Positions 8,119-17,608 are shown, numbered from the stretch's first letter. The stretch is 64,000 nt of DNA from CALBPI01 sp038533155 (GCA_038533155.1 JBCAZH010000013.1:1-64000), one strand, 5' to 3'. A program made the numbers and translations. The notes: generated by a model not told the origin, from the sequence alone.

Positions 8119-9075
8119 ATGTTAGAAACCGCAGAAGTGTCGACGCACCAATACTTTGACGGCCAAGTCGCCCACGATGGCTACCGCTGGTGGTACTGCG
8201 ATGTCGTCAGCGACGATCATCAATACTGCCTGGTTGTGATCGGCTTCATCGGCAGCGTCTTTTCACCCTACTACGCAGCAGCCAGACGCCGCCAAAAGAC
8301 GGATCCTAGAGAGCACTGCTCGATCAACGCAATTCTCTATGGACCCCGGAGCAAAGCCTGGGCCATGACAGAGCGTGGCGCACGCCACCTGACTATTGAC
8401 CAACAGGGATTGGCCGTCGGACCGAGCAGTATGCGCTGGGATGGCGGCACTCTGGTGTTGCGCATCGATGAGCGCTGCAATCCTTGGCCATCACGCTGGC
8501 AAGGCAAGATTTCCCTGACACCACAGATCATGACCCCGCGCCCGTTTTCTTTGCATAGCAATGGGCACCATTCTTGGTGGCCCTACGCGCCGGTTGCAGA
8601 AGCCGTCGTCGACCTGGAATCACCTCGCGTGAGTTTCTCAGGCAGCGGCTACATCGACACCAATTTCGGGAGTGAGCCTTTGGAGTCCGCGTTTCGGGGT
8701 TGGCATTGGACACGACGCGAGGCCGCACCGAGCGACGGTCGTACGCCAGCGATCACCTACCACACGATCGAACGCGACGGACAAGAGCGTGATTTGACGT
8801 TGGCACTCACCTCGGACGGCCTCACCGAGGTACAAACGCCAAGCAGTGTCGCCGTGTCTCCGGGCGCTTGGCGCGTGAAACGCCAACTCCGCTCGGCACA
8901 TCCGATTGAGACAACAAGAACGCTAGAGGACACACCTTTTTACATCCGCTCGTTATTAACGACGGCCGATCCGGGCAACCCATACCGACTCATGCATGAG
9001 AGCTTGGACCTCAATCGGTTCAGTTCGCGCTGGGTGCAGACGCTGTTGCCGTTCAGAATGCCAAGGCGTCGCTAA
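8119..9075 (+). CDS. crtC: Acyclic carotenoid 1,2-hydratase
   Basis: CrtC adds water to the C-1,2 double bond of neurosporene or lycopene, giving the hydroxyl that CrtF methylates. The 318-residue protein is recognised by the family patterns YRWWYCDVVSDD, GSVFSPYY and HSWWPYAP; the Trp/His-rich face is typical. No signal sequence is seen at the annotated start. It is the only plus-strand gene in this part of the cluster, convergent with crtB, and lacks the crtD partner often adjacent to it. Confidence 0.93.
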   Translation: MLETAEVSTHQYFDGQVAHDGYRWWYCDVVSDDHQYCLVVIGFIGSVFSPYYAAARRRQKTDPREHCSINAILYGPRSKAWAMTERGARHLTIDQQGLAVGPSSMRWDGGTLVLRIDERCNPWPSRWQGKISLTPQIMTPRPFSLHSNGHHSWWPYAPVAEAVVDLESPRVSFSGSGYIDTNFGSEPLESAFRGWHWTRREAAPSDGRTPAITYHTIERDGQERDLTLALTSDGLTEVQTPSSVAVSPGAWRVKRQLRSAHPIETTRTLEDTPFYIRSLLTTADPGNPYRLMHESLDLNRFSSRWVQTLLPFRMPRRR

Positions 9076-9110
9076 GCGCTCGAAAGGTTCAACGCCTTCC
9101 GCTGCTTTTT
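9075..9110 (+). terminator. Possible terminator between crtC and crtB
   Basis: Just after the crtC stop, AAGG (9084-9087) and CCTT (9095-9098) can pair round a seven-base loop, extended by AGCG/CGCT arms across a small internal loop, and TTTTT follows at 9106-9110. The gap between the convergent genes is only 33 bases, so a terminator is expected, but the stem is short and imperfect. Confidence 0.3.
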
Positions 9111-10122
9111 AATCCTCGCGAAACCAATAGCGATACTCGGGACGTGGTTCTGGAGCCGTGAGTACGGCATCGACAAGAAACTGATTCTCAGGCAGCGCAG
9201 GCTCAGGATTCAGTGGCTGCCCTTGCAAGCTGGAGAGCATCGCGTGTCCGAGTAGGAAAGACTTGCGTCCCTTGGACACAATCGTACGCTCGTCAACCGA
9301 GTTCAATCCGCGATTTCGCAACGTGACGCCGATCTCACGATAGATGCGCATCGCGGCGTAGATGCCTGGACGACAGCCTATGGGTAGCTGGTGAATCCCA
9401 GAACGCGCTCGCAAATAGCACTCATCTGCCGCATGCAACAACCGTGAAATCACCTCGCCAAGCGCGTCCGAAAATTTGGGTGTCGCCAGCCACTCGTCTG
9501 GATCAATGCCGACTTCGATCAACCAATCAGTGGGTAGGTATATACGGCCACGCTCCGCGTCCTCCCCCACATCGCGCGCAATATTGGTCAGCTGCATCGC
9601 GGTCCCGAGATCACACGCGCGGGCGAGCACCGTTGCATCGCGAACCCCCATCAGGACCGCCATCATCGCGCCGACGCTACCGGCTACACGAGCGGCGTAA
9701 CCGTGTAAATCGTGGATCGATGCGTACCGACGACCGTCCAAGTCCCATCGAAAACCGTCGATCAGAGCCGCGGTCAGGGCTTTTGGCATCCCATAGCGCT
9801 CCGCGATATGGACCATCGCTCGATCGGCCGCGTGGTTGAACGGTGTGCCGCGGTAGATTCGGTCCAGACGATCCGTTAACAACGCGACTGCGTCGACGTC
9901 ATCTTCCCCATCATCAACCAGGTCGTCAGCAAGCCGACAAAAAGCGTACAAAGCGCATGCGGGCTCGCGCATATCCTGTGGCAGTAGTAACGAGGCCGCA
10001 TAAAAAGAATGCGATCCCACCCGCAACATCTCGCGGCAAACGGCCATATCGGATACATCATCCTGCAGCCATTCGTAGCCTGCTCCCATACTTGTGCCAT
10101 CAGCCATAGTGTTCTCGCTCAT
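9109..10122 (-). CDS. crtB: 15-cis-phytoene synthase
   Basis: CrtB condenses two geranylgeranyl diphosphates to phytoene, the first committed carotenoid step. The 337-residue protein has both aspartate-rich squalene/phytoene synthase motifs: RLADDLVDDG near residue 67 and the conserved segment TNIARDVGEDAERGRIYLPT near 180. The ATG at 10122 lies 23 bases inside bchO; an ATG at 10107 is an alternative start. crtB ends the long bchF-to-crtB run instead of sitting next to crtI, which is not in the window. Confidence 0.94.
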   Translation of the reverse strand: MSENTMADGTSMGAGYEWLQDDVSDMAVCREMLRVGSHSFYAASLLLPQDMREPACALYAFCRLADDLVDDGEDDVDAVALLTDRLDRIYRGTPFNHAADRAMVHIAERYGMPKALTAALIDGFRWDLDGRRYASIHDLHGYAARVAGSVGAMMAVLMGVRDATVLARACDLGTAMQLTNIARDVGEDAERGRIYLPTDWLIEVGIDPDEWLATPKFSDALGEVISRLLHAADECYLRARSGIHQLPIGCRPGIYAAMRIYREIGVTLRNRGLNSVDERTIVSKGRKSFLLGHAMLSSLQGQPLNPEPALPENQFLVDAVLTAPEPRPEYRYWFRED

Positions 10123-10939
10123 AGTTAAGTCCGGTGATTTCGCGAATCCAAGTCGCGACCGGGGCTGGAGCCTCTTCGTGCGCCAAGTGCCCTACTTCTG
10201 CCAATCGCAAATAGTTGGCTAGGTCACCCACTTCCATCGCCGTCTTGCCCGGTGGTACGGCGCGATCTTTCATGCCGAGCAGGATGTCCAATGGCAGGGG
10301 ATTCGCGGCCCAGGCGTCGATCAGACCATCCAACCGCCAACCCGCCATCATTTCTAACACCGCACGAACGTGACTCGGCCTTGCCATCAGCGCTTGATAC
10401 CGCGCTATGTCTGGACTCGACAAATTGGATCCTGTTCCTTCGATCAACCTCTGTACTTCAGAGGTCTTCCGCGCGCGACTCGCGATCGCATTGTCCAACA
10501 AGGGCAACATGGCAGCGATCTTCGCTAACGCGGGAAACATCACACCAGCAACACCGCTGAAAGGTAGGAGCGCGGGATTGATCGCCAATAGTCGACCCGG
10601 CAGCGGCGCTTGCCCCTGCAACCACCAGGACATCGCGATCGCGCCACCCGCGGAGTGTCCAAGAATCACCGGCGACTCGACCTCAAGCGTTTCACACAAA
10701 GCGGCCACAGCCCGTGCCGTGCGGCGCAAACCAAATAGACCCGTCGGAAACGCCTCAGTGTCCGCATGACCCGGCAAATCCATCCGCGTGACTCGGAATG
10801 CTTCGGCCAGCAAAGGCACGAGCCCATCCCAACTCTGCAGCGAGGCGCCGGCACCGTGAATACACACAAGATCGGGACCATCCCCCTCCTGTTGGACATG
10901 CCAATCGAGGCCAGCGGCGTTGATCTTTTTGCCGATCAT
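10100..10939 (-). CDS. bchO: BchO, alpha/beta-hydrolase associated with magnesium chelatase
   Basis: This 279-residue alpha/beta-hydrolase fold protein belongs to the BchO family found beside bchI and bchD. The oxyanion-hole segment is HGAGAS, the nucleophile elbow is GHSAGG (Ser near residue 95) and a C-terminal His follows in EVGHLAHEEAP. BchO is thought to help Mg insertion, but its reaction has not been firmly established. It overlaps bchD by four bases (ATGA), which supports co-translation. Confidence 0.9.
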   Translation of the reverse strand: MIGKKINAAGLDWHVQQEGDGPDLVCIHGAGASLQSWDGLVPLLAEAFRVTRMDLPGHADTEAFPTGLFGLRRTARAVAALCETLEVESPVILGHSAGGAIAMSWWLQGQAPLPGRLLAINPALLPFSGVAGVMFPALAKIAAMLPLLDNAIASRARKTSEVQRLIEGTGSNLSSPDIARYQALMARPSHVRAVLEMMAGWRLDGLIDAWAANPLPLDILLGMKDRAVPPGKTAMEVGDLANYLRLAEVGHLAHEEAPAPVATWIREITGLNYEREHYG

Positions 10940-12684
10940 GCTGCAACCTCACGCACCGCCGCGTTCACCTCATCAGCGCCCGCATGTGGCAAGGCGAGGT
11001 ATCTTGCCTGCATCGCTTCGGCGAGCTTTTTACTGCGCGCTGAGGGGCGTCGTCCCGTATCGATCGCGAGCGCCAAGTAACCACGCACTGCGAGCTCTCC
11101 GGCAACGGCGAGCGCTTGCTCGGTCGCGAGCGACGGGTCCGCGTCACCATCAAGCGTAATATTGCCGCGTCCATCACTCAGGAGAACCAACACCGGCGTT
11201 TCGCCGCGCTTGAACGCTGCGTCGGCGACCTGCGTTGCTACTCGCAATCCAGCAGCTAGCGGTGTACCGCCACCGCCGGGCAGTGACGCGAGCGCGCGTT
11301 TCGCTCGAACCAACGAGCGTGTTGCTGGCAGCAGAATCTCTGCACCCGCTCCGCGGAACGCGACCAAAGCAACTTGGTCTCGCCGGACGTAACACTCCGC
11401 GAGCAGCAGCTCGATGGCGCCTTTGGTTTCGGCCAGTCGCTGGACTGCGGCCGACCCCGATGCATCGACAATAAAAATCGTCGTCGTGCGTGTCTGCTCG
11501 GTGAATCGACGGACTTTCAAATCATCGCGCTGCACGCGAAGGTGTCCCAATTCACCGCCGCGTAACTTCTGCCACGGTGCCGCCGCTTTTAGCGTTGCAA
11601 GAACATCCAGTCGGCGACCACCGCGTGGCAATCCACCGCGCGATGGCATCGGCTTACCACGTAAGCCGCCTTCCACCTCACTGTTCGCTTTGCCGCCAGC
11701 GCGTTGTTTCGCGTGTCGCGCTTGCTCGGTCGCAAGGCCCGCTAGCAACTGATCCGGCAATACGGCAGCCGTTGCGGCGGCGATTTCTTCCGGTTTCGGA
11801 CCGGTACTTTGAGCGTCAGCATCGGCCTCCGATGCTTCCGGACTTTGCGGTGGATCTTGCGTGGCATCGGATTCCGACGCCTCCGGTGGTGGCGAAAGGA
11901 GCTGCTGCAAAGCGCCCGGCACACGACTGATCAAGCAAAGGGCTGCGGCATCGAGCACGGATTGCGAATCTAACGCAGACAACCCATGGAGCGCGGCAAG
12001 CACACGTGATGTCGCTAGCACAGCACGAACCGGCCGCGGTGACGAAATGTGTAGTGCATCGGCGATTCGCTGTAGCTCGGCTATGTCAGCGTCATCTGCC
12101 ACAACATGGCGCCACTGATGGCGCGCCTGGTCGATACCAACCGGCGTTTCGAGGACCCCTATCAATGCGGTCGGAACAGCATCAAGCGCGCAAACCAATC
12201 CCAATCGGTCGGCAAGGCGCGCATCCAATGGCTCGTCATCCGCGAGCGCTTCATCGCAGGCCACCACACAACTATCGACCATCAAAGACTCACTGAATCC
12301 GTCCCGCTCCAGTTGCAAAGCGCCGTGATCTAACATGCCACACAGCGCAGAAGCGGTTGCCGCACTCTGGCGCTCCGCCATTCGCAGTTCCACACAACCG
12401 CCGTTGGCCGCCGGCAACAGACCTTTCTGTAGCACCGGCTTTCCGGCGCTAAGCGTGGCGCCGAGATCTAAACCGCCGAGCAAGCGATCCTCATCGACAC
12501 TCGCAGGGATACGTACCCAAGGCGAGTCAGCTCGCTGAAGGCCGGCTAGCAGTTCGAGCCAGCGCTGCCGCGCGGGTCCGGCCTGCGCGCGCAACCAGAC
12601 ACCACCGATTGCCGAGCCCGCAACGGCGGCCACAGCTAGCACCAGCGCAGCGTACTCAGCAGTGGTTGCGCGTAGCTCCGCCAT
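10936..12684 (-). CDS. bchD: Magnesium chelatase subunit D
   Basis: BchD is the 582-residue adaptor of the ATP-dependent chelatase that inserts Mg2+ into protoporphyrin IX with BchI and BchH. The N-terminal half is a degenerate AAA+ domain without a good P-loop. The middle is acidic and proline-rich (about 260-310). The C-terminal half is a von Willebrand A-like integrin I domain with the MIDAS motif DASGS near residue 408. It overlaps bchI by one base and bchO by four. Confidence 0.95.
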   Translation of the reverse strand: MAELRATTAEYAALVLAVAAVAGSAIGGVWLRAQAGPARQRWLELLAGLQRADSPWVRIPASVDEDRLLGGLDLGATLSAGKPVLQKGLLPAANGGCVELRMAERQSAATASALCGMLDHGALQLERDGFSESLMVDSCVVACDEALADDEPLDARLADRLGLVCALDAVPTALIGVLETPVGIDQARHQWRHVVADDADIAELQRIADALHISSPRPVRAVLATSRVLAALHGLSALDSQSVLDAAALCLISRVPGALQQLLSPPPEASESDATQDPPQSPEASEADADAQSTGPKPEEIAAATAAVLPDQLLAGLATEQARHAKQRAGGKANSEVEGGLRGKPMPSRGGLPRGGRRLDVLATLKAAAPWQKLRGGELGHLRVQRDDLKVRRFTEQTRTTTIFIVDASGSAAVQRLAETKGAIELLLAECYVRRDQVALVAFRGAGAEILLPATRSLVRAKRALASLPGGGGTPLAAGLRVATQVADAAFKRGETPVLVLLSDGRGNITLDGDADPSLATEQALAVAGELAVRGYLALAIDTGRRPSARSKKLAEAMQARYLALPHAGADEVNAAVREVAA

Positions 12685-13718
12685 CAGTCATCCAAAGCGT
12701 CCAACGCTTTTTTGACCCGGACTGTCGCGTCTGTGTCATCGAGCGGATCACGGCGCAGTCGATGCCGGAGCGCCAGCTGCGCGACATCGCGAATATCGCT
12801 CGCGGTCACTTCACTGCGGCCTGCCAGAGCTGCATGTGCCCGGGAGGCACGGATCAGCGTCAGCTCTCCGCGCAACCCATCCGTGCCCAACCCCACACAG
12901 ATTTTCGCCGCCAACTCCAATACCGACTCGGGAACCGCAACCGACGATAACGCTTCCCTGGCCTTAGCAATTTTTCGCCGAACGGCGCCTTCTTTCCTCG
13001 CCCACCGTTTGCAAAAAGCAGCTTCATCCATTTCGTAGTCGTCGCGACGACGGATAATCTCGACACGATCCGACAACTCGGTCGGTGTGCGGACATCGAC
13101 ACTCAAACCGAATCGGTCCAACAGTTGTGGCCGCAGCTCACCCTCTTCAGGGTTACCGCTGCCAACGAGCACAAATCGGGCCGGATGCCGAACACTGAGG
13201 CCTTCCCGCTCGACAAGATTTTCGCCTGAAGCGGCGACGTCTAACAGCAGATCGACCAGATGATCCTCGAGAAGGTTGACCTCGTCGATGTACAAAAAAC
13301 CCCGATTGGCCCGCGCCAACAAGCCCGGCTCAAACGCCTTCTCACCATGTGCCAGCGCGCGCTCTAGATCCAGCGCGCCCACAACCCGGTCTTCGGTCGC
13401 ACCGAGCGGCATGTCGACGACTGGAACCGGCACTTGTCGAGGCTTTTGGTCACCCTTGGCAAAGGACTGGCATCCATCGCATGCGCGTGCTGCACATCCT
13501 GGCGCTGAGTTGTACGGGCAGCCGGGCACGACCGGCATCTTCGGCAGCAGGCCTGCCAGAGCTCGAACCGCGGTGGATTTTCCTGTTCCACGGTCACCAA
13601 ACACGAGCACGCCACCAACGCGTGTATCCACCGCTGCAATCAAGATGGCCTGTTTCATTTCGTCTTGACCGACTATGGCGGTGAAGGGAAACGGTTTACG
13701 GGAAGCGTTTACTTTCAT
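12684..13718 (-). CDS. bchI: Magnesium chelatase ATPase subunit I
   Basis: BchI is the AAA+ motor of magnesium chelatase. The 344-residue protein has Walker A GDRGTGKST (about 40-48), Walker B-type LYIDEVNLL and the sensor region LVGSGNPEEGELRPQLLDRFG, all highly conserved in this family. It starts four bases inside the puhE stop and ends on bchD. The catalytic partner gene bchH is not in the window although bchI and bchD are. Confidence 0.97.
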   Translation of the reverse strand: MKVNASRKPFPFTAIVGQDEMKQAILIAAVDTRVGGVLVFGDRGTGKSTAVRALAGLLPKMPVVPGCPYNSAPGCAARACDGCQSFAKGDQKPRQVPVPVVDMPLGATEDRVVGALDLERALAHGEKAFEPGLLARANRGFLYIDEVNLLEDHLVDLLLDVAASGENLVEREGLSVRHPARFVLVGSGNPEEGELRPQLLDRFGLSVDVRTPTELSDRVEIIRRRDDYEMDEAAFCKRWARKEGAVRRKIAKAREALSSVAVPESVLELAAKICVGLGTDGLRGELTLIRASRAHAALAGRSEVTASDIRDVAQLALRHRLRRDPLDDTDATVRVKKALDALDD

Positions 13719-14569
13719 CGACGATTCTGCGGCCTATGCTTATGAATATCTGGCAGTCGCCCATCTCGAGCGAGCGACGCTCGCACAGACAGAGGCTCTC
13801 GCGCTCGCAGATCCTGTCCAGCGAGTGACCATAGCCACTCATCTTTCACACGCAAACCGAGCAGGAGATGCTCCAAGGCCCCAAGCAGCACGAGTGTGAC
13901 AAGTAGCGCCGAAGAACTCGCAGCGTAAGCGTCGCTGTAGATTCCACCATCGTGCCCATAAGGTGTCAGCGCCCAGAACGCGAGCAACAAAACGAGCAGT
14001 GAGGAGCCAACCATGGCACCCGCGCTCGGTTTGTTGCCGACATAGGACTCGAGATAACGCAAGCGGTCCGGCCAAAACTCGGTATGAAGATTCGCAACAC
14101 CAAAAAAGATGTTGATCTTTGTGCTCCAACGTAACAACCAGAGCATCGTAAATGCTTTAGCCCCGACGAGGTTCGCGGCATCCCACGCCCACCACCAAAT
14201 CAAAATCGCTGTCGCGAAAACCGCAAGCTCATGATAGAGGCTTGCGAGAACGCCAAAATGAAACCGTTGGCGATTGTCCACACCGGGTGGACACGACGCC
14301 GGTCTTGGGCCGGTCAGCAGTCCGAGCATGTACACCGTTTCATGCCAGCACCAAATCGCCATGGCCCCACCGAACGCCATACACGCGCCGAGCGGAGTGG
14401 CGGACGTGAGACTCGCGCCGATCAAAACAACGCCAAGCACCAGGAAAGCCCACACCCAGACCAGTGTGGTTCCAGTATTTGCATCGGGCAGGCGCAGGCG
14501 CCACAGCAGTAGCAGCGTGCCAAGCCACCAGATGCCAATCGCACAGAGCGCTGGCCAAAGATACGTCAC
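13715..14569 (-). CDS. puhE: PuhE, photosynthetic complex assembly protein (DUF3623)
   Basis: This 284-residue polytopic membrane protein, with about seven hydrophobic spans, matches the PuhE/DUF3623 family found next to acsF in proteobacterial clusters. It contains the characteristic Trp/His-rich stretches IWCWHETVYMLG, LYHELAVF and NIFFGVANLHTEFWP. In Rhodobacter, PuhE affects reaction-centre and bacteriochlorophyll accumulation, but its activity is unknown. The start is GTG, with no strong ribosome-binding site. Confidence 0.88.
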   Translation of the reverse strand: MTYLWPALCAIGIWWLGTLLLLWRLRLPDANTGTTLVWVWAFLVLGVVLIGASLTSATPLGACMAFGGAMAIWCWHETVYMLGLLTGPRPASCPPGVDNRQRFHFGVLASLYHELAVFATAILIWWWAWDAANLVGAKAFTMLWLLRWSTKINIFFGVANLHTEFWPDRLRYLESYVGNKPSAGAMVGSSLLVLLLAFWALTPYGHDGGIYSDAYAASSSALLVTLVLLGALEHLLLGLRVKDEWLWSLAGQDLRAREPLSVRASLARDGRLPDIHKHRPQNRR

Positions 14570-14585
14570 GGTCGCAGCCTAAGAA

Positions 14586-15653
14586 TCACCAGCTTGGCGC
14601 CAACCGCACCTGCTTCGGCAACTCATGCCGCCGCACGGGCAGACAAAACAATCGTGCGAAAGTCGCAGCCGCACGAGCGCTGTGCCAGACGGAAGCAAGC
14701 GTCCCGCCGATGCCGCCGCGCGCCTTCGCGCGATCGTTGGCCTCGCTGATCACGCGGAGCTTTTCGAATCCAGACCACAAACGTTCGTCGTCGAGGTTCA
14801 ACGTAAACGGAAAAATCTGCTTACTGATTTCGGATGTGATACCGATGACTTCGCGGTCGTACTCAGTCGCGGTTGTACCAAAGGCTGCGTGAATCGCAGG
14901 CCGACTGTGATCGCGCACATACATTGTTGCGAACACCGCCAGAAGGAAAAAACGGATCCACAACAAATTCCGACCGCGCAGCAGCTCGGGGTTCGCCCGC
15001 ATGATCAATGCGAACACCTCGCCGTGACGGAATTCGTCGTTACACCACCGCTCGAACCAACGGAAAATCGGATGAAATCGCCGATCCGGGTGAGACTCCA
15101 AGAGCCGGAATATTTTAATGTAACGCGCATAACCGATCTTCTCTGACAGGTAGGTCGCGTAGAAGATGTACTTTGGCTTAAAGAATGTGTATTTCTTTTG
15201 CTGGCGCAAGAAACTGAGATTCACAGGTCGCTCGTAATCTTCGAGCGTTCGGTTGATGAAACTGGCATGCCGCGCCTCGTCGCGCGCCATGTACGCCATC
15301 ACCTGCTTCACGTCTGGATTGTCTACTGCTTTCTTAATGTCAGCGTAAAGCGCGCAGCCCGAGTATTCCGAGGTCACGGATGACACTAGAAAGTCCATGA
15401 ACTCATCGAACAACGCGGGTGGTAGATCCTTGATTTCTTCCTTGAAGCTCTCGTCCCGCTTGAAGTGATTCTTGTTGGTGTCGTTCGCAAACTCCTGCAT
15501 CAACGCATCCCACTCTTCGCGAACGGAAGAGAAATCCAACGCATCCATCGCATCCGTATCCGTGCGATAGAAACGCGGTGTCAGAACGGTCTCAGTATTC
15601 GCGATCCGAGTCGATTCGTTGACCGACTGCATCTCTTGGGTTGCAGAAACCAT
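14586..15653 (-). CDS. acsF: Mg-protoporphyrin IX monomethyl ester (oxidative) cyclase, aerobic
   Basis: AcsF uses O2 and a di-iron centre to form ring E of the chlorophyll macrocycle, giving protochlorophyllide. The 355-residue protein has the carboxylate and histidine iron ligands of the family: E in SEYSGCALY, DEARHASF (ExxH), and later FERWCNDEFRHGE (ExxxxExxH-type). Its presence with no bchE in the window indicates oxygen-dependent synthesis. It lies between puhC (two-base gap) and puhE. Confidence 0.96.
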   Translation of the reverse strand: MVSATQEMQSVNESTRIANTETVLTPRFYRTDTDAMDALDFSSVREEWDALMQEFANDTNKNHFKRDESFKEEIKDLPPALFDEFMDFLVSSVTSEYSGCALYADIKKAVDNPDVKQVMAYMARDEARHASFINRTLEDYERPVNLSFLRQQKKYTFFKPKYIFYATYLSEKIGYARYIKIFRLLESHPDRRFHPIFRWFERWCNDEFRHGEVFALIMRANPELLRGRNLLWIRFFLLAVFATMYVRDHSRPAIHAAFGTTATEYDREVIGITSEISKQIFPFTLNLDDERLWSGFEKLRVISEANDRAKARGGIGGTLASVWHSARAAATFARLFCLPVRRHELPKQVRLAPSW

Positions 15654-15655
15654 GG

Positions 15656-16150
15656 CTATTCTCCTACCTCAAAACCGTCAGCGGCAGCAGCGCTGCTCTG
15701 TGGCGGTAGTTCAAAAAATCGTAAAAACTCACCGGCGTTCCGTTGACCGAACGCCAGCAGGTCAATGGATCGAGTGGTCGCGAGATCCACCAACTCAACG
15801 CGTCCATCTGCAAATCGTCGCAGTTCGAAACCCGGCGACATTGATGCACTGGTTAGTCGACGTTCCCGTACCAAACCGCGCAACGTGCCTCGCAGAAATC
15901 CCCCTTCGCCTGCTTCGATCCGTGCGCGTAGCTGACCGCCGGCATCGACGACGTGGACCGCACCGTCAGGCTGATCAACAAACTGAAGCGGAACCACGGC
16001 GATCGGGGACTCTGCAACCGCCTCCGCCTGTCGCGATTGTGGATTGATTGAATACTGCTGCCAGGCGACACCAACCAACGTAACGACAATCAATCCGAAT
16101 GCCGCAATCAACGGCACCGCGGGTGCCGGATTTTCATGTAGTTCGCTCAT
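15656..16150 (-). CDS. puhC: PuhC, photosynthetic complex assembly protein
   Basis: This 164-residue protein has a short cytoplasmic N-terminus, one membrane helix (about 11-31) and a periplasmic beta-rich domain with the PuhC pattern LRGLVRERR and GFELRRFADGRVELVDLATTR. PuhC supports assembly of the reaction-centre/LH1 core. It follows puhB by 22 bases and precedes acsF. Assignment rests on both position and this pattern. Confidence 0.9.
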   Translation of the reverse strand: MSELHENPAPAVPLIAAFGLIVVTLVGVAWQQYSINPQSRQAEAVAESPIAVVPLQFVDQPDGAVHVVDAGGQLRARIEAGEGGFLRGTLRGLVRERRLTSASMSPGFELRRFADGRVELVDLATTRSIDLLAFGQRNAGEFLRFFELPPQSSAAAADGFEVGE

Positions 16151-16172
16151 CGTTGCCCCCAGATGGCAAGAT

Positions 16173-16808
16173 TCAAGTCAGTACCGCAGCACCGGCAGAC
16201 ACGTCCCCACGAGTCTGCGGCGCGACGCTGTTTCCAGTTTCGCTTTTTAGTCCTTCCGTCAACGCTGCGACCACCGGCTCTGATTGCTCGAGGCAACGCA
16301 GCATGGGACGGGGTCGCAAGAAGTGAAACGGCTGCACGTTCGGCCAGAGGATCACGTAACCCGCTCGAGCGCCTTGCAGCATATGCAAAATGACGTCTCC
16401 GCCTGCATCGCGTTTGCGAAGATCCACTTTGTCGATCTTGGCAAACGGAATGTTGACCGTAATCGGTAACGCAACGCCGCTGCGGATGATGACCCGCGCA
16501 CTCGTAATCGTGTAGGTCGTCGCACTCGCCGACCAACGCGCGTAAAGCCACAACGCCATACAAACGACCGCTCCGAGGAGGACCGTTGTCAATATCGCAT
16601 TGAAGGCCTGCTCCCAGGATCCACCGTCACGCCAAACCATTGCCACTCGCCACACGAGTAACGCGGCAAAGTACGCTGCGACTTTCCAGACATGCAGCGC
16701 ATGGCGAGCGAAGCGCGCTGGCTCCGGCCCACCCTGCCACAACATGCGCTCCCCTTTCGGCAAAGCCGAAGGCAACGCGCCTTCTATGCGATCGGCTTGC
16801 GCACTCAT
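16173..16808 (-). CDS. puhB: PuhB, photosynthetic complex assembly protein with PH-like domain
   Basis: PuhB is an inner-membrane assembly factor that promotes reaction-centre formation. The 211-residue protein begins with a soluble stretch ending in PKGERMLWQGGPE, has two to three membrane helices (about 43-98), then a bacterial PH-like domain with TTYTITSARVIIRSG and IPFAKIDKVDLRKR. Its ATG overlaps the puhA stop as ATGA. Confidence 0.92.
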   Translation of the reverse strand: MSAQADRIEGALPSALPKGERMLWQGGPEPARFARHALHVWKVAAYFAALLVWRVAMVWRDGGSWEQAFNAILTTVLLGAVVCMALWLYARWSASATTYTITSARVIIRSGVALPITVNIPFAKIDKVDLRKRDAGGDVILHMLQGARAGYVILWPNVQPFHFLRPRPMLRCLEQSEPVVAALTEGLKSETGNSVAPQTRGDVSAGAAVLT

Positions 16809-17590
16809 ATCAGAGGCTCAGACCGCTCTGCCGTTGCTAGCAACGCACCGCCACCAAAGTACGCCTGGATTTTGTCTTCCTCCAGCAGCGTCACGGTGTC
16901 CGATTCCTTGGTACGTGGCGCACGAGCAAACTGCTCAGCCATTACCGCGTCCACCTGAATGGTGTCGCGGCTCTTGCGAATGTCGACGAACGCGAACGGC
17001 ACTAAAACGTTGCCAGTACCGACGCTCGCGTCGAGTCCGACTTCCAGATAAACGATCATCGGCTCTGGCAGATCGATCCACGCATCCGACACAGTACCGA
17101 CCGTCTTGCCGTCGGCTGTGACCACCGGCATCCCGCGCGGGTCTGGATCTCTTGAGTCGATATGGAACGACGGATTGTTGCGCATAGGAACGATCCGCGG
17201 ATGACCTTCGTAGCACAAGTCAGGGCGATCTTCTCTGTCGGACCATGCAGCAGGTCCAATTCCGTCAACCAAGGGGTCCCCAGTCGGGACTAGTGGCGCG
17301 CCCGGAAAATTCGCAGCGGAAGTGGCTGCAAGATTGGTTTCGTGATCCATGTCGATGGGCCGGGGTACCGCGTACTTCGGTCCGTGCGCCTGGATATACA
17401 CTTTCTTCTTCTCGACGGTATCCGGGTTGCGACGTACAACCACTTGACCCTTGCCGACATCATCAAGAATCGGAAAGCCCTCACGGCGTGCTTCGCGCTG
17501 GAGATAAAAAACCAGAATCGCAAAGAACAACCAGAACAGGGTAAATAAAATCTCCACCAAGTCGATGGATCCAACTACATTGTTCGTCAT
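16805..17590 (-). CDS. puhA: Photosynthetic reaction centre H subunit
   Basis: PuhA caps the cytoplasmic face of the reaction centre and guides protons to QB. The start chosen is ATG 17590, giving 261 residues: GAGGAG lies seven bases upstream, whereas the upstream TTG would overlap that site. A single N-terminal helix (about 7-27) ends in YLQREARREGFP, as in known H subunits. The cytoplasmic domain contains the PRC-barrel-like part GKTVGTVSDAWIDLPE. It lies 18 bases downstream of lhaA. Confidence 0.96.
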   Translation of the reverse strand: MTNNVVGSIDLVEILFTLFWLFFAILVFYLQREARREGFPILDDVGKGQVVVRRNPDTVEKKKVYIQAHGPKYAVPRPIDMDHETNLAATSAANFPGAPLVPTGDPLVDGIGPAAWSDREDRPDLCYEGHPRIVPMRNNPSFHIDSRDPDPRGMPVVTADGKTVGTVSDAWIDLPEPMIVYLEVGLDASVGTGNVLVPFAFVDIRKSRDTIQVDAVMAEQFARAPRTKESDTVTLLEEDKIQAYFGGGALLATAERSEPLI

Positions 17591-17608
17591 GTTATGACTC
17601 CTCAACGG

